Assembly: GCA_027704905.1 (NCBI GenBank)
Contig: CM051000.1
Location: forward strand, 14,134,014 to 14,198,013
Direction of reading: 5' to 3'
Length of the DNA stretch: 64,000 nucleotides
Source of the DNA: Muraenolepis orangiensis
Taxonomy: Eukaryota > Chordata > Actinopteri > Gadiformes > Muraenolepididae
The position numbers and the translations under genes are program-made. Every line of letters starts with the position of its first letter. Position 1 is the stretch's first letter. The notes under the pieces are model-generated. The model saw only the letters and a program-made list of their open reading frames with translations, was not told the DNA's origin and ran no database searches. Shown here piece after piece: positions 36,301 to 48,324 of the stretch.

Positions 36301-36372
36301 TTGGTCATTTTTATTGTAAATATAATGTTGCATTTACTTCAAATGTACTGTAAATTGACTTTAGTGTGTGTA

Positions 36373-36425
<53 letters not shown>

Positions 36426-36595
36426 AGTTCATGCGCCATTCATACAAAAACGGCATATAATCACTTCAATGTACGCCCATCAGTCATACGGCATTCTGAA
36501 GTAGGACCCTGTTGTCCCTTCAGCTGTGCAAATCAAGCAAGGCACAAGTGTTTATCCTGGAATGCTTAAACAAGACGCAGTTTGGTTATTTTAAT
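36301..36595. repeat. 300-bp direct repeat, copy 1, with (GT)n
   Basis: TTGGTCATTTTTATTGTAAA to TTTGGTTATTTTAAT is repeated at 36988-37292 with about 95 percent identity outside the inner GT tract (36363-36423). The copies bracket the LINE at 36596-36987. Confidence 0.92.
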
Positions 36596-36987
36596 ATTAT
36601 TATTATATATTTCATTTTTAAGCATTTTTAAGTGCCAGTAGTGCAGCAGAATCATGAATACAGTGCAGAACAGTGCAGTAACTGTGATGATTAACCAATA
36701 TGAGTCCAGAAAGTCCAGCAAAGTATGACAGTGTAATGTTAATGACAATGTTATGATAGTGGCAGCATTCCTAGCAGTTTAGTAGGCGTACTGCCTGTGG
36801 GTAAAATCTATCTTTGAACCTGGTACTGCTTGTACGGATGCTGCTTAATCGGCGACCAGACGGTCCTTGTGATGGACATGGCCTTCTTCCTACATCTGGT
36901 CCTATAGATTTCCTGAATGCATGGAAGTGCACACCTAATGATCTTTTTTACAAACCGCAAGGCAGTGGTGTGATAGATGAGGCTGTG
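36596..36987 (-). mobile_element. L2-type LINE 3' fragment between direct repeats
   Basis: The minus strand gives ALRFVKKIIRCALPCIQEIY and RTRCRKKAMSIT followed by a 3' UTR with TGCACTACTGGCACTTAAAA. It matches 38820-39240 closely and belongs with 8105 and 20466. The left border is an ATTATTATTATATA run, so the terminal tail is absent. Confidence 0.85.
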
Positions 36988-37046
36988 TTGGTCATTTTTA
37001 TTGTAAATATAATGTTGCATTTACTTCAAATGTACTGTAAATTTAC

Positions 37047-37124
<78 letters not shown>

Positions 37125-37292
37125 AGTTCATGCGCCATTCATACAAAAACATTCATGCATATAATCACTTCAATGTAAGCCCATACGGCATTCTGAAGTA
37201 GGACCCTGTAGTCCCTTCAGCTGTGCAAATCAAGCAAGGCACAAGTGTTTATCCTGGAGTGCTAAAACAAGACGCAGTTTGGTTATTTTAAT
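36988..37292. repeat. 300-bp direct repeat, copy 2, with (GT)n
   Basis: Second copy of 36301-36595. Its GT tract (37050-37122) has a different length and internal ATGT interruptions. Differences outside the tract are few (for example AAATTGACTT against AAATTTACTT), so the duplication is not ancient. Confidence 0.92.
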
Positions 37293-38664
37293 CAAATGGG
37301 TCCATCTGGCACAAACAGTTCTTGACTTTCACAACATAAACATTGTCAACGCCCCAGTTGCCGGAAATGTCACTCTATTTACGATAACGGTGACATTTTG
37401 CTCTCCATAAAGGCCCATTTACAGCCACATTCCCTTCAATCAGAACCCAATCTGGCCAATCAGAGCATCCCGTTATCGCTTTATGAACTGAGCACCCCTA
37501 CACATCTTTGTATGGTCTCTAGGACGTTTTCAGTGGAATTCATGTATACATTTATTCAACCCACATGCACAGACAATGCTGACCAATAAGAGAGGGACGC
37601 ATAACAATCAGAAAAATAGTGTTTCTTATTGAATCGTTATCTACTGTCTTCTAAAGTGGAAAGCAGATAACGCTTTCAGTCCATCTCCCCAAATGTTGAC
37701 ACAAACCGCCATTTCCTCTAGACCGTTTCGAAATGCCTACAGAGAAGTTGACATTGTCTGCTTCCATTGGTTTTATGAGCTGCTAAAGATTAAAATAGTG
37801 CTTAAATTGAAAACCAATACATCAACCTATGCATGCATAAATCCACTTTGTCGCACAGAGGAAATTGGTTTGCAACCAAGCCACGTGATTTTGTAAAACA
37901 AATTAGAAGCGTGTCACACTTATTCATGAGAACGAGCAGGCAATTTCAGAATGGGTTGTAAATACATTTTTACCTGAAATTCATAACCTTTCTTAGCTCC
38001 ACAGAGTATCTGAATAGTATATGAATGGGAGTGGACTTGAGCTTGAAATCAAAGTTACTTCCCTCTTTCCATTGTTTTATGCTTTTCTATGTTTCTTGCA
38101 TTCATTGGCGAAACCGTAAACGGTTACCCTAACTACTACATCACCAGCCAGCAATGAGCCTTTTGAGGTTGCAGTTTAACAATTCAAAAATGTGAGCCAC
38201 GGCATTAGGAATGGCTTAATGTAATTAGTTTATAACTGTAGATTTTTTACTTGTACTTTCCAAAAGGATATTTTTTGCAAAACATTCCAAGGACATACTA
38301 CTTCAGCTGATCTAGCATTTGTTGTGCTTTTCCCGTATGAATAATCATTTGGAAACAGACTCGCATAGAGGCTATAGTGTGTCTCCAAGACCTGCCATGG
38401 ACTCTCTTTTCCCTCACTACTGCTACTGATTAATCATCAAAGTGCTGACACTACTGTCTCATAGAGTACCACTAGAATGTGTTGAGCCTGGTCCCCCTGG
38501 TTCCCATCTGAGAAACCTGGTTTTATGTGTATTTGCAACCTTCAGTTGCGACTAGATAATCAGTGAATGTGATTCAGATATATTCCATTGATGAAGGTCA
38601 CACCTGGTGGGGGGGGGGGGGTTAAGGCAAGGTTGAAGCAGCCCATATATTGTTTCCGTGTGTG
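37293..38664. other. No recognised gene
   Basis: Nothing supported; a G12 run lies at about 38610. Confidence 0.4.
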
Positions 38665-39255
38665 TTCAAGATTCAAGAAAATATTTTATTCCATTTGCAA
38701 CACGTACTCTGGAATGCTTACTCCCCATTCAGTATCAAATTGTAGAACACAATTACTATAATAATCCTATAAATAAAAAATGAACATAATAATTATAATG
38801 AAGTGATTGGTGGATAAAATGTACATGTGTCATATTGTGCAAAAGCATTTTTAAGCATTTTAAAGTGCCAGTAGTGCAGCAGAATCATGAATACAGTGCA
38901 GAACAGTGCAGTAACTGTGATGATTAACGAATATGAGTCCAGAAAGTCCAGCAAAGTATGACGTTATAATGTTAATGACAATGTTATAATAGTGGCAGCA
39001 CTCCTAGCCGTTTAGTAGGCGTACTGCCTGTGAGTAAAAACTATCTTTGAACCTGGTACTGCTTGTACGGATGCTGCTTAATCGGCGACCAGACGGTCGT
39101 TGTGATGGACATGGCCTTCTTCCTACATCTGGTCCTATAGATCTCCTCAATGCATGGAAGTGCCAACCTCACGACCCTCGTGTGTGTTTTAGCCATAAAG
39201 AAACACTGTAATGCAAGGCAGAGGTGTGATAGATGAAGCTGTGGTGGAGGTAGGA
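38665..39255 (-). mobile_element. L2-type LINE, 3' end
   Basis: On the minus strand, after a decayed start (HSFIYHTSALHY-like), one reads RVVRLALPCIEEIYRTRCRK KAMSIT, then the 3' UTR and a closing TTTTCTTGAATCTTGAA tail at 38665-38685. It is 5'-truncated and closely related to 36596-36987. Confidence 0.82.
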
Positions 39256-40076
39256 GTGAGGTGGGAGGGAGGAGTCAAAGAAACAGACGGACTCTCCTTA
39301 CAGAGGTTTCAGCCTGTGAGACATACAATCCAAGGCAAAAGAAAACAAAAAGCCAACCGATTCTAAATAAGACACTAGAACTACCGCTAAAGCTGTCCCT
39401 GTAGGTGGACGGGAAGGTTTTAATTCACTGTTGCAGAAGATACTGGGAAGGTAAAGAACCTTCGCAATGGAAGCGACACCGCTGAGCATTTTTAATGTCT
39501 TCTGTAAACAGACATGGTGGCAGGTGCTTTGTTTTAGCTCCCCGAGCACACTGCCAAGTGCCTGACTTCCAGTGTCCTTGGCAACGCTCTCTCCCAGCGT
39601 CCCATTGGACTGGATATGATGGTGGAGCTTGGAAGGGGGTGGGGGAGGGGAAGCTTGATTCCAGCCAGGTAAGTAGTACTGGCCGAAAGCAAAGCTACAC
39701 ACACCTGTCACTTATACATCTTGACTATCATAAATCCTCATTAGGTAAATCATGTTATATACATTGCATGGTAGGAATTTCGTAGCACTGGCGATGCAAA
39801 TGAATATACTTCCTTTATACCGCATGCACTTCTTTATATGCTAATATGCAGGTTGATGGTGGCAGCAAGTATGTAAATATAATAATACAAAATCAATTAT
39901 TAGAAGGAAAGGAGGAGATGGAGAGTTTGAAAAAATAAACAAGCAGATATGCCTGTGCCATTTGGAAAGAAGTTTATTAAAATGAACAGACACAAAACAC
40001 AAAACTGACAATAAAAAAACAATACAGTGGCGTATGAAATCATCAATGGGCATATGAATGAATGTGTGTACTAGTA

Positions 40077-40115
<39 letters not shown>

Positions 40116-40284
40116 CACTACTACTAGTAACAATACTGAAATGAGGATAAACGTCAGGATCGTTACTTGAACCACATCTCTGTGGCCTACTACCCCCCAC
40201 GGCGGCCTGCTGTCCACGCCTTCGCCGCTTGCTTCATTCCCGTCGCTGTGGGAGACTCTTTCCCCCCTATGAGGACAGGGAGGG
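39256..40284. other. No recognised gene; (ACT)n at 40077-40127
   Basis: A 51-bp ACT trinucleotide tract is at 40077-40127. Frames of 96-137 codons at 39298-39785 overlap on both strands and show no motif. The bases from about 40150 may already belong to the LINE that follows. Confidence 0.45.
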
Positions 40285-40886
40285 GTCATCCTCTGGGGTC
40301 AAAATGAACTGCTCCATCCTACCTCCAGGCAATGGTCAAGGCCTACATCCCAGCCCCTCCACTTCGCTCTGCTTCTTCGGGCCGTCTGCTTGCCCCCTCG
40401 CTTTAGCTACGCGGTCACGGCTCTTCTCCGTCCTGGCACCAATTTGGTGGAACAAACTCCCCACGGATGTCATGACTGCAGAGTCATTGCCCATCTTCTG
40501 CCGCAGGCTAAAAACCCATCAATTCAGGACACACTTCCCGGATCCTTCCTCGAAGCGCTAAGTCGATAATCTAAGTAGATATTATAGATAGGTAGATATT
40601 GTTCATCTTCCGCCGCAGGCTGAAAACCCATCTCTTAAACCCGGTATCTCTTAAGTAGATTATCTAGTAGATTGTTAAGTAGATATCGTTCTCGATATTG
40701 TTCTATATTGTTTGCCAACTTATTGTACTTTCCCTTACTGTACTTCTACCTGAGCACCGGTTCAGTTCTTGGAGACTTCCGGTGATGAGTTGTTCTCTTA
40801 CCTTCTTTTGTTGAAACACACTTTTGTAAGTCGCTTTGGATAAAAGCGTCTGCTAAATGACTGTAATGTAATGTAATGTAATCCTC
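40285..40886 (+). mobile_element. LINE 3' end with TGTAA tail
   Basis: The plus strand encodes SRLFSVLAPIWWNKLPTDVM and TAESLPIFCRRLKTHQFRTH, the C-terminal signature of an L2/CR1-type ORF2 (APxLWNxLP ... LKTHLF). The 3' UTR ends GTAAGTCGCTTTGGATAAAA, GCGTCTGCTAAATGA and a (TGTAA)n tail at 40865-40884, a very common fish LINE end. A segment of about 110 bp is doubled: CTTCTGCCGCAGGCTAAAAA at 40495 and CTTCCGCCGCAGGCTGAAAA at 40608. Confidence 0.78.
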
Positions 40887-41013
40887 GAAGGCGGGACTCC
40901 CCAGAAAGCGGCAAAGGAGATGGACATTCCGAGGAGGACATTTGTTTTAGTTTTTGTGCCATTTGTTTTGGGGACGTCTTGAGCCGTCCTTGAGATGGGG
41001 GGGGGGGGGTTTC

Positions 41014-41560
41014 TGTCACAGTCTGCATTCCGGTAACCTTGTTTCCACTGCACTCAACCAGATAGCCACGCCCCCTAATCACATTTCGCATTCCAGTCTC
41101 CTCTCTCCCACTACACACTACCGGATAGCCACGCCCCCCTCGTTAGTTTTTGCTTGCAGCTGCAGCGCATTACGATTCAGTCTATTATTTAAGCATACCC
41201 CTGTTCACTCAGTTTTTGCCAGTTTGTACTCGACTAATGACTCTCCAGAAATTGCTCCCGGATTGATTTCCCGTTGCTGACTCTGCCTGCCTTGGACCTG
41301 CCTGTTCCGCCCATTTCCTGACTCTGCCTGACTTGGATCTGCCGGTTCCACCCATTTCCTGACCGTGCCTGACTTGGACCCGTCTCATCTGTTTCCCGAA
41401 CCAGCCTGTCCCCGATCTTCTGCCTGACCACGAATATGCTTCTGCCGGCTACTTCCAGGTTCGTCTGTGTGGACATCATATTCGTCATTCTGTTTCGCTG
41501 TTTCACATTGTCGTTTGGTGCCTAGGAGTGCCCCTCAGTACAGCTAAATCAACCCGTTAG
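41014..41560 (+). mobile_element. Gypsy-like 3' LTR preceded by purine tract
   Basis: A G-run (40997-41009) followed by TTTC leads to TGTCACAGTCTGCATTCC, as a polypurine tract leads into a 3' LTR. The LTR-like sequence has promoter-style repeats of ACCxGATAGCCACGCCCCC (41063 and 41118) and later GACTCTGCCTG-type repeats (41279, 41322, 41361). The right border is uncertain because sequence from about 41590 belongs to a LINE. No coding sequence precedes the tract except LINE tail. Confidence 0.55.
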
Positions 41561-41867
41561 TCAGCACTAGCATACCCCTGCTGCCGATAGGTACTAGACT
41601 ATAGGTTCTCTAAATGTTCCATGTCCACCCTACCCCCTATCTAACCATACTGCAGTCTGCTTCAGTTTTCCAGTGTGCTGCTGTGTCCAGGCAGTACTCT
41701 GTTCCTTAAGTTGGTTCCGTATGTCAGCATTCATCCATGGTTTGCGGTTTGCATTCATCCATGGTTTGCGGTTCGCATTCATCCATGGTTTGTGGTTTGG
41801 GAATGAGCGAAACAGATCTGGTCAGGATGCATTCCTCCACTAGCATGTTAATGTAGGCTGTGACATG

Positions 41868-42495
41868 TGTCATGGTTATGGTGGTTGACAGGGGGGCGTG
41901 GCCAAGGCGCGGGCTTTGGCGGCGCACACACACACCTGTCGGCAATGACAATCAAATCGGGAGGATTGAATCCTCTTTATTGGTCACATACATGTAAACA
42001 TACAGTGAAATGTGTTTTCTACATTTAACCCATCCTAGTATTAGAATTTATGAGCTATTTATACAGCACCCGGGGAGCAGTTTTCTTTTTTTTTCCGTTT
42101 GTTGCTAGGGGATCGAACCAGCAACTTCCCGGTTGTGAGGCGACCGCTCTACCTCCTGAGCTGTACTGCCGCCTACACTCACAGGGTCATATATATATAT
42201 ATATACACAATCATATATACCCTGGCGTGCCGTTACTTCGGGGCTAGGTCATACGTTGTACTTTGTACTCTCTGGATGGAATCGTTACTCCGACCTCCCG
42301 GTATCCAGACTCCTCTCCCGTACCGGACTTCTCGCCTGTCTAATACCTGTCGCAACTCCGACCTCCCGGTATCCAGACCCCTGGCCTGTCCCTGATCACT
42401 CTCTGTTATATTTAATTGACTAAAGCTTCACATTATCGCTTCACTGTGTCATTGGTCTGCGATTTGGGTCCTACCAAAACTACCCCCTTGTGACA
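41868..42495 (+). mobile_element. Solo LTR with exact 5-bp target duplication
   Basis: Begins TGTCATGGTTATGGTGGTTG and ends CCCCCTTGTGACA, with ACATG at 41863-41867 and 42496-42500. The start, the GGGGGGCGTGGCCAAGGCG motif, GGCGGCGCACACACACAC, the TATATATAC region and the repeated ACTCCGACCTCCCGGTATCC show kinship with the LTRs at 2289 and 55617. A SINE has inserted at 41958-42173; without it the LTR is about 410 bp. Confidence 0.88.
41958..42173 (-). mobile_element. SINE inside the solo LTR
   Basis: On the minus strand it starts GGCGGCAGTACAGCTCAGGA with an A box, has CAACCGGGAAGTTGCTGGTT CGATCC as B box, and ends GTGACCAATAAAGAGGATTC. It is a shorter copy of the 158-410 element and interrupts the U3 of the surrounding LTR just after GGCAATGACAATC. 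Confidence 0.82.
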
Positions 42496-42984
42496 ACATG
42501 ATCTGCATACACATCAAGGTCAGTGGTCTTGAATACACTCCAGTCAGTGATTTCCAACCCAAAAAGTATAAGAGTGATACATTACATCGCCCCGATAGCT
42601 TAGGTCAGCGTCCAGCAGATCCTGCAAATTAGCACAACTAGACAGTCCAGGTTTGTATGGTTGTGTGCCTTGCTTGTTTGTATTTGTCAGGGAGATGAAG
42701 AGTGATAGAGAAGTAAAGCCAGAGAGAGAAGGGGTGAGTAAGAGAGAGAGGGAGAGAGAAGGATCCGGTTCTCTCGTACAGCTTACACTTTAGTGATGGA
42801 TGTTGGCAAAGTACTTACAGGGCATTCCGGAAGCTAGTGATGTATGTCAAATAAATTCACACCGCCGGTCCCTCCTTTTAGAGGGAAAACAACAGCAGAA
42901 CACGCTATTCATTAACAAACGATAACAAAGGGACATTTACATTTCCATGTATGGTGGCAGCCGACACAGGGTGTCCATTCCGGA

Positions 42985-43225
42985 CACATGGTGATGAGGA
43001 ATCCGGTTAATTGCAAGAGTTTGAATCAATGTGAACAGAGCAGATGGAACATGCTAGAGCTCTCTCCTCGAGAGTGTGTGGTGGTGGTGGCTGTTTTAAT
43101 CTGTGAGCCTTGATTAACATTGACCCACAGGTGTGCAGCCTCCCCAGCCAATCAGTCCAACTCAGGCCAGGTGAGGCTGCGTAAACCAGCCACCATGAAC
43201 ACACACTCCACAACACACTTCACAC
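42985..43225. repeat. Unclassified repeat X, copy 2
   Basis: Shares with 51380-51635 the runs GTTTGAATCA, GAACAGAGCAGATGGAACAT-like, GCTAGAGCTCTC, GAGTGTGTGGTGGTGGTGGC, CTTGATTAACATTGACCCAC, CAGGTGTGCAGCCTC and AAACCAGCCACC. The GGTGGCTG...CAGCCACC ends form an inverted pair around an inner hairpin. Read on the minus strand it looks LTR-like, with CAATTAA where copy 3 has CAATAAA. Class unknown. Confidence 0.65.
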
Positions 43226-45752
43226 CATTATATGGTAGACTGTTTAGTCCTGCTTTGTGTTTGTTTTTGTTTAATTCAGCCAATTGAAAGAGTTGTGTAA
43301 TGACCCGTTGGGTCAGGACAGTCAAAATTTGCTTAACATTTCCCACATGCCAAACAATACCACGTGAATAAATAGTATCTGGTATCTGTAAATATTTGGG
43401 CATCTGTCAAATATTGATGATCATCCTGCTCTGTTTATTTATTTTTCCAAACAAGACTTGCTGAGATTGTGAAGGATTAGGTGCATTGGTTAGGACCACT
43501 ACATTTCGATTACATTTTATCAGGGCCTTAAGTAATTCATCCAAAATACTCCACCTGGTGCAGGACATCCACAACACCATCTTGATGAGTGGAAACTCAC
43601 TTTTTAACCCTTGACCAAATGGCCTCCCCCCTGGTATCTACATCAATAAGGGATGTGATTGAGCAGCTTAGCTAGAAGGATAATATGCCAGTACTGGAAG
43701 TAGGGGGTCCATACGGTGAGGTGGTACATCCCCCCCCCTCCCCCCACCCTGGCTTGTGTGATGATATCCAACCACACCAGGATGCTATGCTTGTGAAGGA
43801 AGCGGGAGAGATGACATGAGTTGATTGTTCACAAAGAAGACACTTGATTATAACTGGATGGGGAGCTGGTGAAGTGAACAGGACGTTGTTCATTCGTCGC
43901 CCCGTGTACGTGAGTACAAGTGGAATGGAAAATTAACTAATAAAAAAAAAGAAACATTTTCACTTGTTCTTTTGTGTGTTGAACACATTATTAATTTGTT
44001 CTTCACAAGTCGGTGTGGCATATTTTTGAATGCCGTACGTTGGCCAGTTAAACAAATCATTTCCTGTCCAATCAGTAAGTAAGTAAGAATTTCTTTGTGT
44101 TAGAAGCATACGTAATTAATTAGGACACACGTAATTAAACAGATATTTCGTATATGTCAAAGCCTAAATATACTAAGCAAATCCATTATTATAATTATTT
44201 TTTATCTCTTGGAAAGAAATAGACCACCAAGCTTTTTCCATTGGGTTATGATGTTATTCAGTCAATCTTTTGTTGTGTTTTGATCAACATCCTTCCATTT
44301 TTCCCAAGGATCAGAAGGTGTGGGTGACAAACAAAATGTTCTGTATGGATTAGACTCGGAATGTTACCAGGAGATTCATGCACCACATCGCTCTATGCTG
44401 TTGAGGTCCAACCATGTAGTGCCAAGATGGTTCTATACACCACATGTGTGGGGGAGGGTCTGAAAGATGCACTGGATAATGGTTAGTTATATACACATCT
44501 GTTGTATTTTTTTGTCATACCGCGGTAAAAAGAGATGTGAGGAATATGATCATCAGTAGGCCTTTCTAGTCTATCATCATTTGTGATTGCTCACTGTCTT
44601 GAATAATTGTTTTAAATCAATACATTTCTTTACCACGCTTGTGAGACATTTCCAGAAATGTAAGCATCACGCCTTCCAATGACTTCTAACCACATTGTTT
44701 GTACCGATTTTATACTTTTATTACTTAGAATATCCTGTACACTGTTGCATTTTTGGATCTTGTATTTATTTTCCCTCATAGCACCAACGCATAAATCAAT
44801 TCTGACTGATTATATTCCTGAATTACGATGCCATAAAGAGGGGAAGATGGGCTTTTCTTGTTTAAAACAAAGGGCTTTGGACTGTGGAATTAGTGATGTG
44901 ACACATGACCTCGTTCGAGAAGAACTTCAAAGCCAAGGAGGGCATGAAAAGCGGTCCCCGGGAGTCTATGGGCGCCATGGCAACGCCAGACAGGAGCGTT
45001 GCGCAACCTTTCCACCTTTCAAAACACCAAACAGATTAATGGCCGTGGTCTATCCGAATCTCCTCTCTCGTCGTCGGGCTACACCCAAATCTGTCAGGCT
45101 GATGATGATGCCCTTCGCTGGGCGTGAGAGTCTGGGAGAATCTCCGACTCCGGGACACGGATGGAATTAAATCAGCGATGTGGTTCAAGGGAAAAGGATA
45201 AATGAGCGCGAGACATAGAAGAGGAAAAGGGGGACAGAAAAGACAAGGGGGGGAGGAAGAGAAAGAATGGTCATGCTAAATCTGTGAAGCACCCGCACAG
45301 CAGAGCTTTTCATGGTCCTGACAACCCCAACGGGAGGCTTGCCCATTCTCAATTTGTTACGTTCGCCTTTCGGCTGCAGTTACGGCAGTAGAAAATTAAT
45401 TGTTGCGTCGTCCTTGTTGTGATGGACCTGCTGACAACACTCCCGTCACAACATGTGACAAGCGTCAAAATGCCCCCCCCCCCCCCCCCCCCCTTACACA
45501 TACACACATCTCTAGATTTTCTTTTCATCTTTTCTTCCTCCGTGATGTTTGTTCATCTCTTGGAATTATTTTTGTTGGCACCCAACACTCTCTCCATCAG
45601 TACGGATGCACAAATAGAACCTTGAATGTCCGTATGGAGTGGGTCTGTGTAATTGCATCCATATATTCATAAAAGTCGATATAGAATATATGCAAATGTA
45701 AATCATTTTTGTAGTTGCTGCATTGTGCATGCTTTAACGACACAACGGAGAG

Positions 45753-45848
<96 letters not shown>

Positions 45849-47177
45849 ATAGAGTACATAATGGAACCTAAAGGATGTGAACACACAATACATTGTGTGA
45901 TGATTGCGCTCGAGGCACATGCTCCACCTTTAAAGTATCTTTCATTGTCTCGACCAGACCCTTTATTGCCACATTACCAGTTAACCATGATACTGGTTTT
46001 GGGTGAGCATGATTTAGCAAAACACCAATTTGTAAGCGCGTAGGAGTCTGGAACCTTTAGTGTTCTTTTCTATTTCCAAGGGCCGCTATCAAGGGGCCAG
46101 AGACCCAAATACCTCCGGACGCCATCGGAAAGACCTGCAACCAATCAGAGTGACAAAACGTGCTGCGTAGCTCAACGTAGGTAATTACAACTTTGACGGA
46201 AAAAAAAATCCTTTCTTATTTACAAAATATGTACGGGCTGTTTGCAAAGAATCCTTAACGCCGCTCCTCATCGTATCAAACCCGCCCCATAGTAGATCAA
46301 CTGTTGTGATTGGCCTGGCCTGGGCCAGGTGCATTGGAAGTCTGTCTGAACAGAAGGGGAGGGGGGAGGGCAGAGCAGTGTTGCCAGAATGCCAACTTGG
46401 CGATTTACTCTCTAGATTTAGCGACATTTCAGACCCTCTGACTAAGCCACTAGCAACAATGAAACTGAAATGTGTACCGATATATCATATTGTAATTTAT
46501 TCCGATGCATGCTGCTCAGAGTCATCTCGGTCTGCCAACAGCATCGTCTGGGTCTCTCTCTCCCCTCTTGTGCCGTGTGCAGACAGTCAGTAGGTGACGT
46601 GGGGCAGGCGGGAAGAGAGGGAGTTCAGCTGTAATGAGTTTCTATGGTTGACGTTTGACGCTCTCACTCTTGGCAGTTTTCAAAGTGCAAAAACAAGTGA
46701 TTCACTGTCGTGTAAGCTCCATAGCTCCCATGTATATAGAATACAAAGTACACACACTATAGAAAAATGTTGAATCAGATTGTTCTCTGATATGAAAATG
46801 GTGCATTTGAGCTTCTCTCTCATGCTTTTTATCCCTGGATTAGGGTGTTTTCTATAGCTTGTAAATATGTAAAGAGGTTGTTCGATCTTGTAAATATTTG
46901 AATAGTGTGTTTGATATTCTCCCTAACTTTGTAGATTAATTATGTTTTTGGGACTTTTTTACAACGTGTACAACGTCCTTTTTGGAGTTTGTGATTTATT
47001 AATTTATCTATCCACCTTTCATATGGCTTAAGGTGATCTCTCTCTCTTTCGCGCTTGACACAACCTCTCAACTTTATGCAAAGGAATGTGCTATGATGTC
47101 ATCAATATGCGAATAGGCACCTGGCGTCATCTGGTCATTTTCTGCAACTTTTAGAGCTAGCGGCATTTTGGGATATA
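43226..47177. other. No recognised gene; C19 and (GT)n tracts
   Basis: A C-run of about 19 bases lies at 45474-45492 and a pure GT tract at 45755-45847. A 163-codon ATG frame at 44679-45170 is the longest non-repeat frame here; its N-terminus is hydrophobic and the rest basic, but I recognise no domain and see no splice or promoter context, so I do not call it a gene. Confidence 0.45.
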
Positions 47178-47403
47178 CAGTTGCAAGAAAAAGTATGTGA
47201 ACCCTTTGGAATTACCTGGATTTCTGCATAAATTGGTCATAAAATGTGTTCTGATCTTCATCTAAGTCACAACAATAGACAAACACAGTCTGCTTAAACT
47301 AATACCACGCAAACAATTATATGTTTTCATATTTTTATTGAACACACCATGTAAACATTCACAGTGCAGGGTGGAAAATGTATGTGAACCCTTTTTAATA
47401 GAT

Positions 47404-48323
47404 TTAATAACTGGTTGACCCTCCTTTGGCAGCAATAACCTCAACCAAACGTTTCCTGTAGTTGCAGATCAGACCTCCACAACGGTCAGGAGGAATTTTG
47501 GACCATTCCTCTTTACAAAACTGTTTCAGTTCAGCAATATTCTTGGGATGTCTGGTGTGAATTGCTCTCTTGAGGTCATGCCATAGCATCTCAATCGGGT
47601 TGAGGTCAAGACTCTGACTGGGCCACTCCAGAAGACATAATTTATTCTGTAGAAGCCATGCTGTTGTTGATTTACTTCTGTGCTTTGGATCATTGTCCTG
47701 TTGCATCACCCATCTTCTGTTGAGTGTCAATTGGTGGACAGCCCCAAACCATGATGCCCCCTCCACCATACTTCACAGTTGGGATGAGGTTTTGATGTTG
47801 GTGTGCTGTGCCTTTCTTTCTCCACACATAGTGTTGTGTGTTCCTTCCAAACAACTCAACTTTGGTTTCATCTGTCCACAGAATATTTTGCCAGTAGTGC
47901 TGTGCAGTATCCAGGTGCTCTTTTGCAAACTTCCAACGTGCAGCAATGGTTTTTTTGGACAGCAGTGGCTTCCTCCGTGGTGTCCTCCCATGAGCTCCAT
48001 TCTTGTTCAGTGTTTTAGGTATTGTAGATTTGCCAACAGAGATGTTAGCATGTGCCAGAGATTTTTGTAAGTCTTTAGCTGACACTGTAGGATTCTTCGT
48101 CACCTCATTGAGCATTCTGTGCTGTGCTCTTGCAGTCATCTTTACAGGACGGCCACTCCTAGGGAGAGTAGCAACAGTGCTGAACTTTCTCCATTTATAG
48201 ATAATTTGTCTTGCCGTGGACTGATGAACATCAAGGCTTTTAGAGATACTTTTCCTTTCCAGCTTTATGCATGTCAACAATTCTTAATCTTAGGTCTTCT
48301 GAGAGCTCTTTTGTGCGAGGCAT
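47404..48323 (-). pseudogene. Tc1 transposase, broken
   Basis: The start codon complement is at 48321-48323 (MPRTKELSEDLRLRIVD), a frameshift follows near 48260, and the DNA-binding part reads SISKSLDVHQSTARQIIYKW, SGRPVKMTARAQHRM and SAKDLQKSLAHANISV. The catalytic domain shows ILWTDETKVELFGRN with the first Asp, and after a deletion of roughly 110-120 bp with frameshift, MQQDNDPKHRSKSTTAW with the second Asp and SLDLNPIEMLWHDLKRAI with the Glu. It ends KRLVEVIAAKGGSTSY. The enzyme family recognises the terminal repeats and inserts at TA; here the deletion removes the segment between the GGGGIMVWG motif and the second Asp region. Confidence 0.9.
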
Positions 48324-48324
48324 G

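Larger units (their letters stand above)
41590..42570 (-). mobile_element. LINE ORF2 fragment, split by a solo LTR
   Basis: On the minus strand one reads DWSVFKTTDLDVYADH up to the LTR border and then VTAYINMLVEECILTRSVSL on the other side, in one frame once the LTR and one 5-bp duplicate are removed. It continues into PKPQTMDEC, tripled by a 24-bp repeat (41728-41799), and then NADIRNQLKEQSTAWTQQH to about 41600. This is the linker between endonuclease and RT in L2-type ORF2. Both ends are truncated. Confidence 0.75.

Noticed and set aside
40077..40127. CRISPR-like or minisatellite array
   Set aside because: It is a plain ACT trinucleotide tract with no spacers.
44679..45170. 163-codon ATG-initiated open frame
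   Set aside because: No recognised domain, no nearby coding context, and composition like surrounding sequence; length is possible by chance in 64 kb. Kept only as a note.
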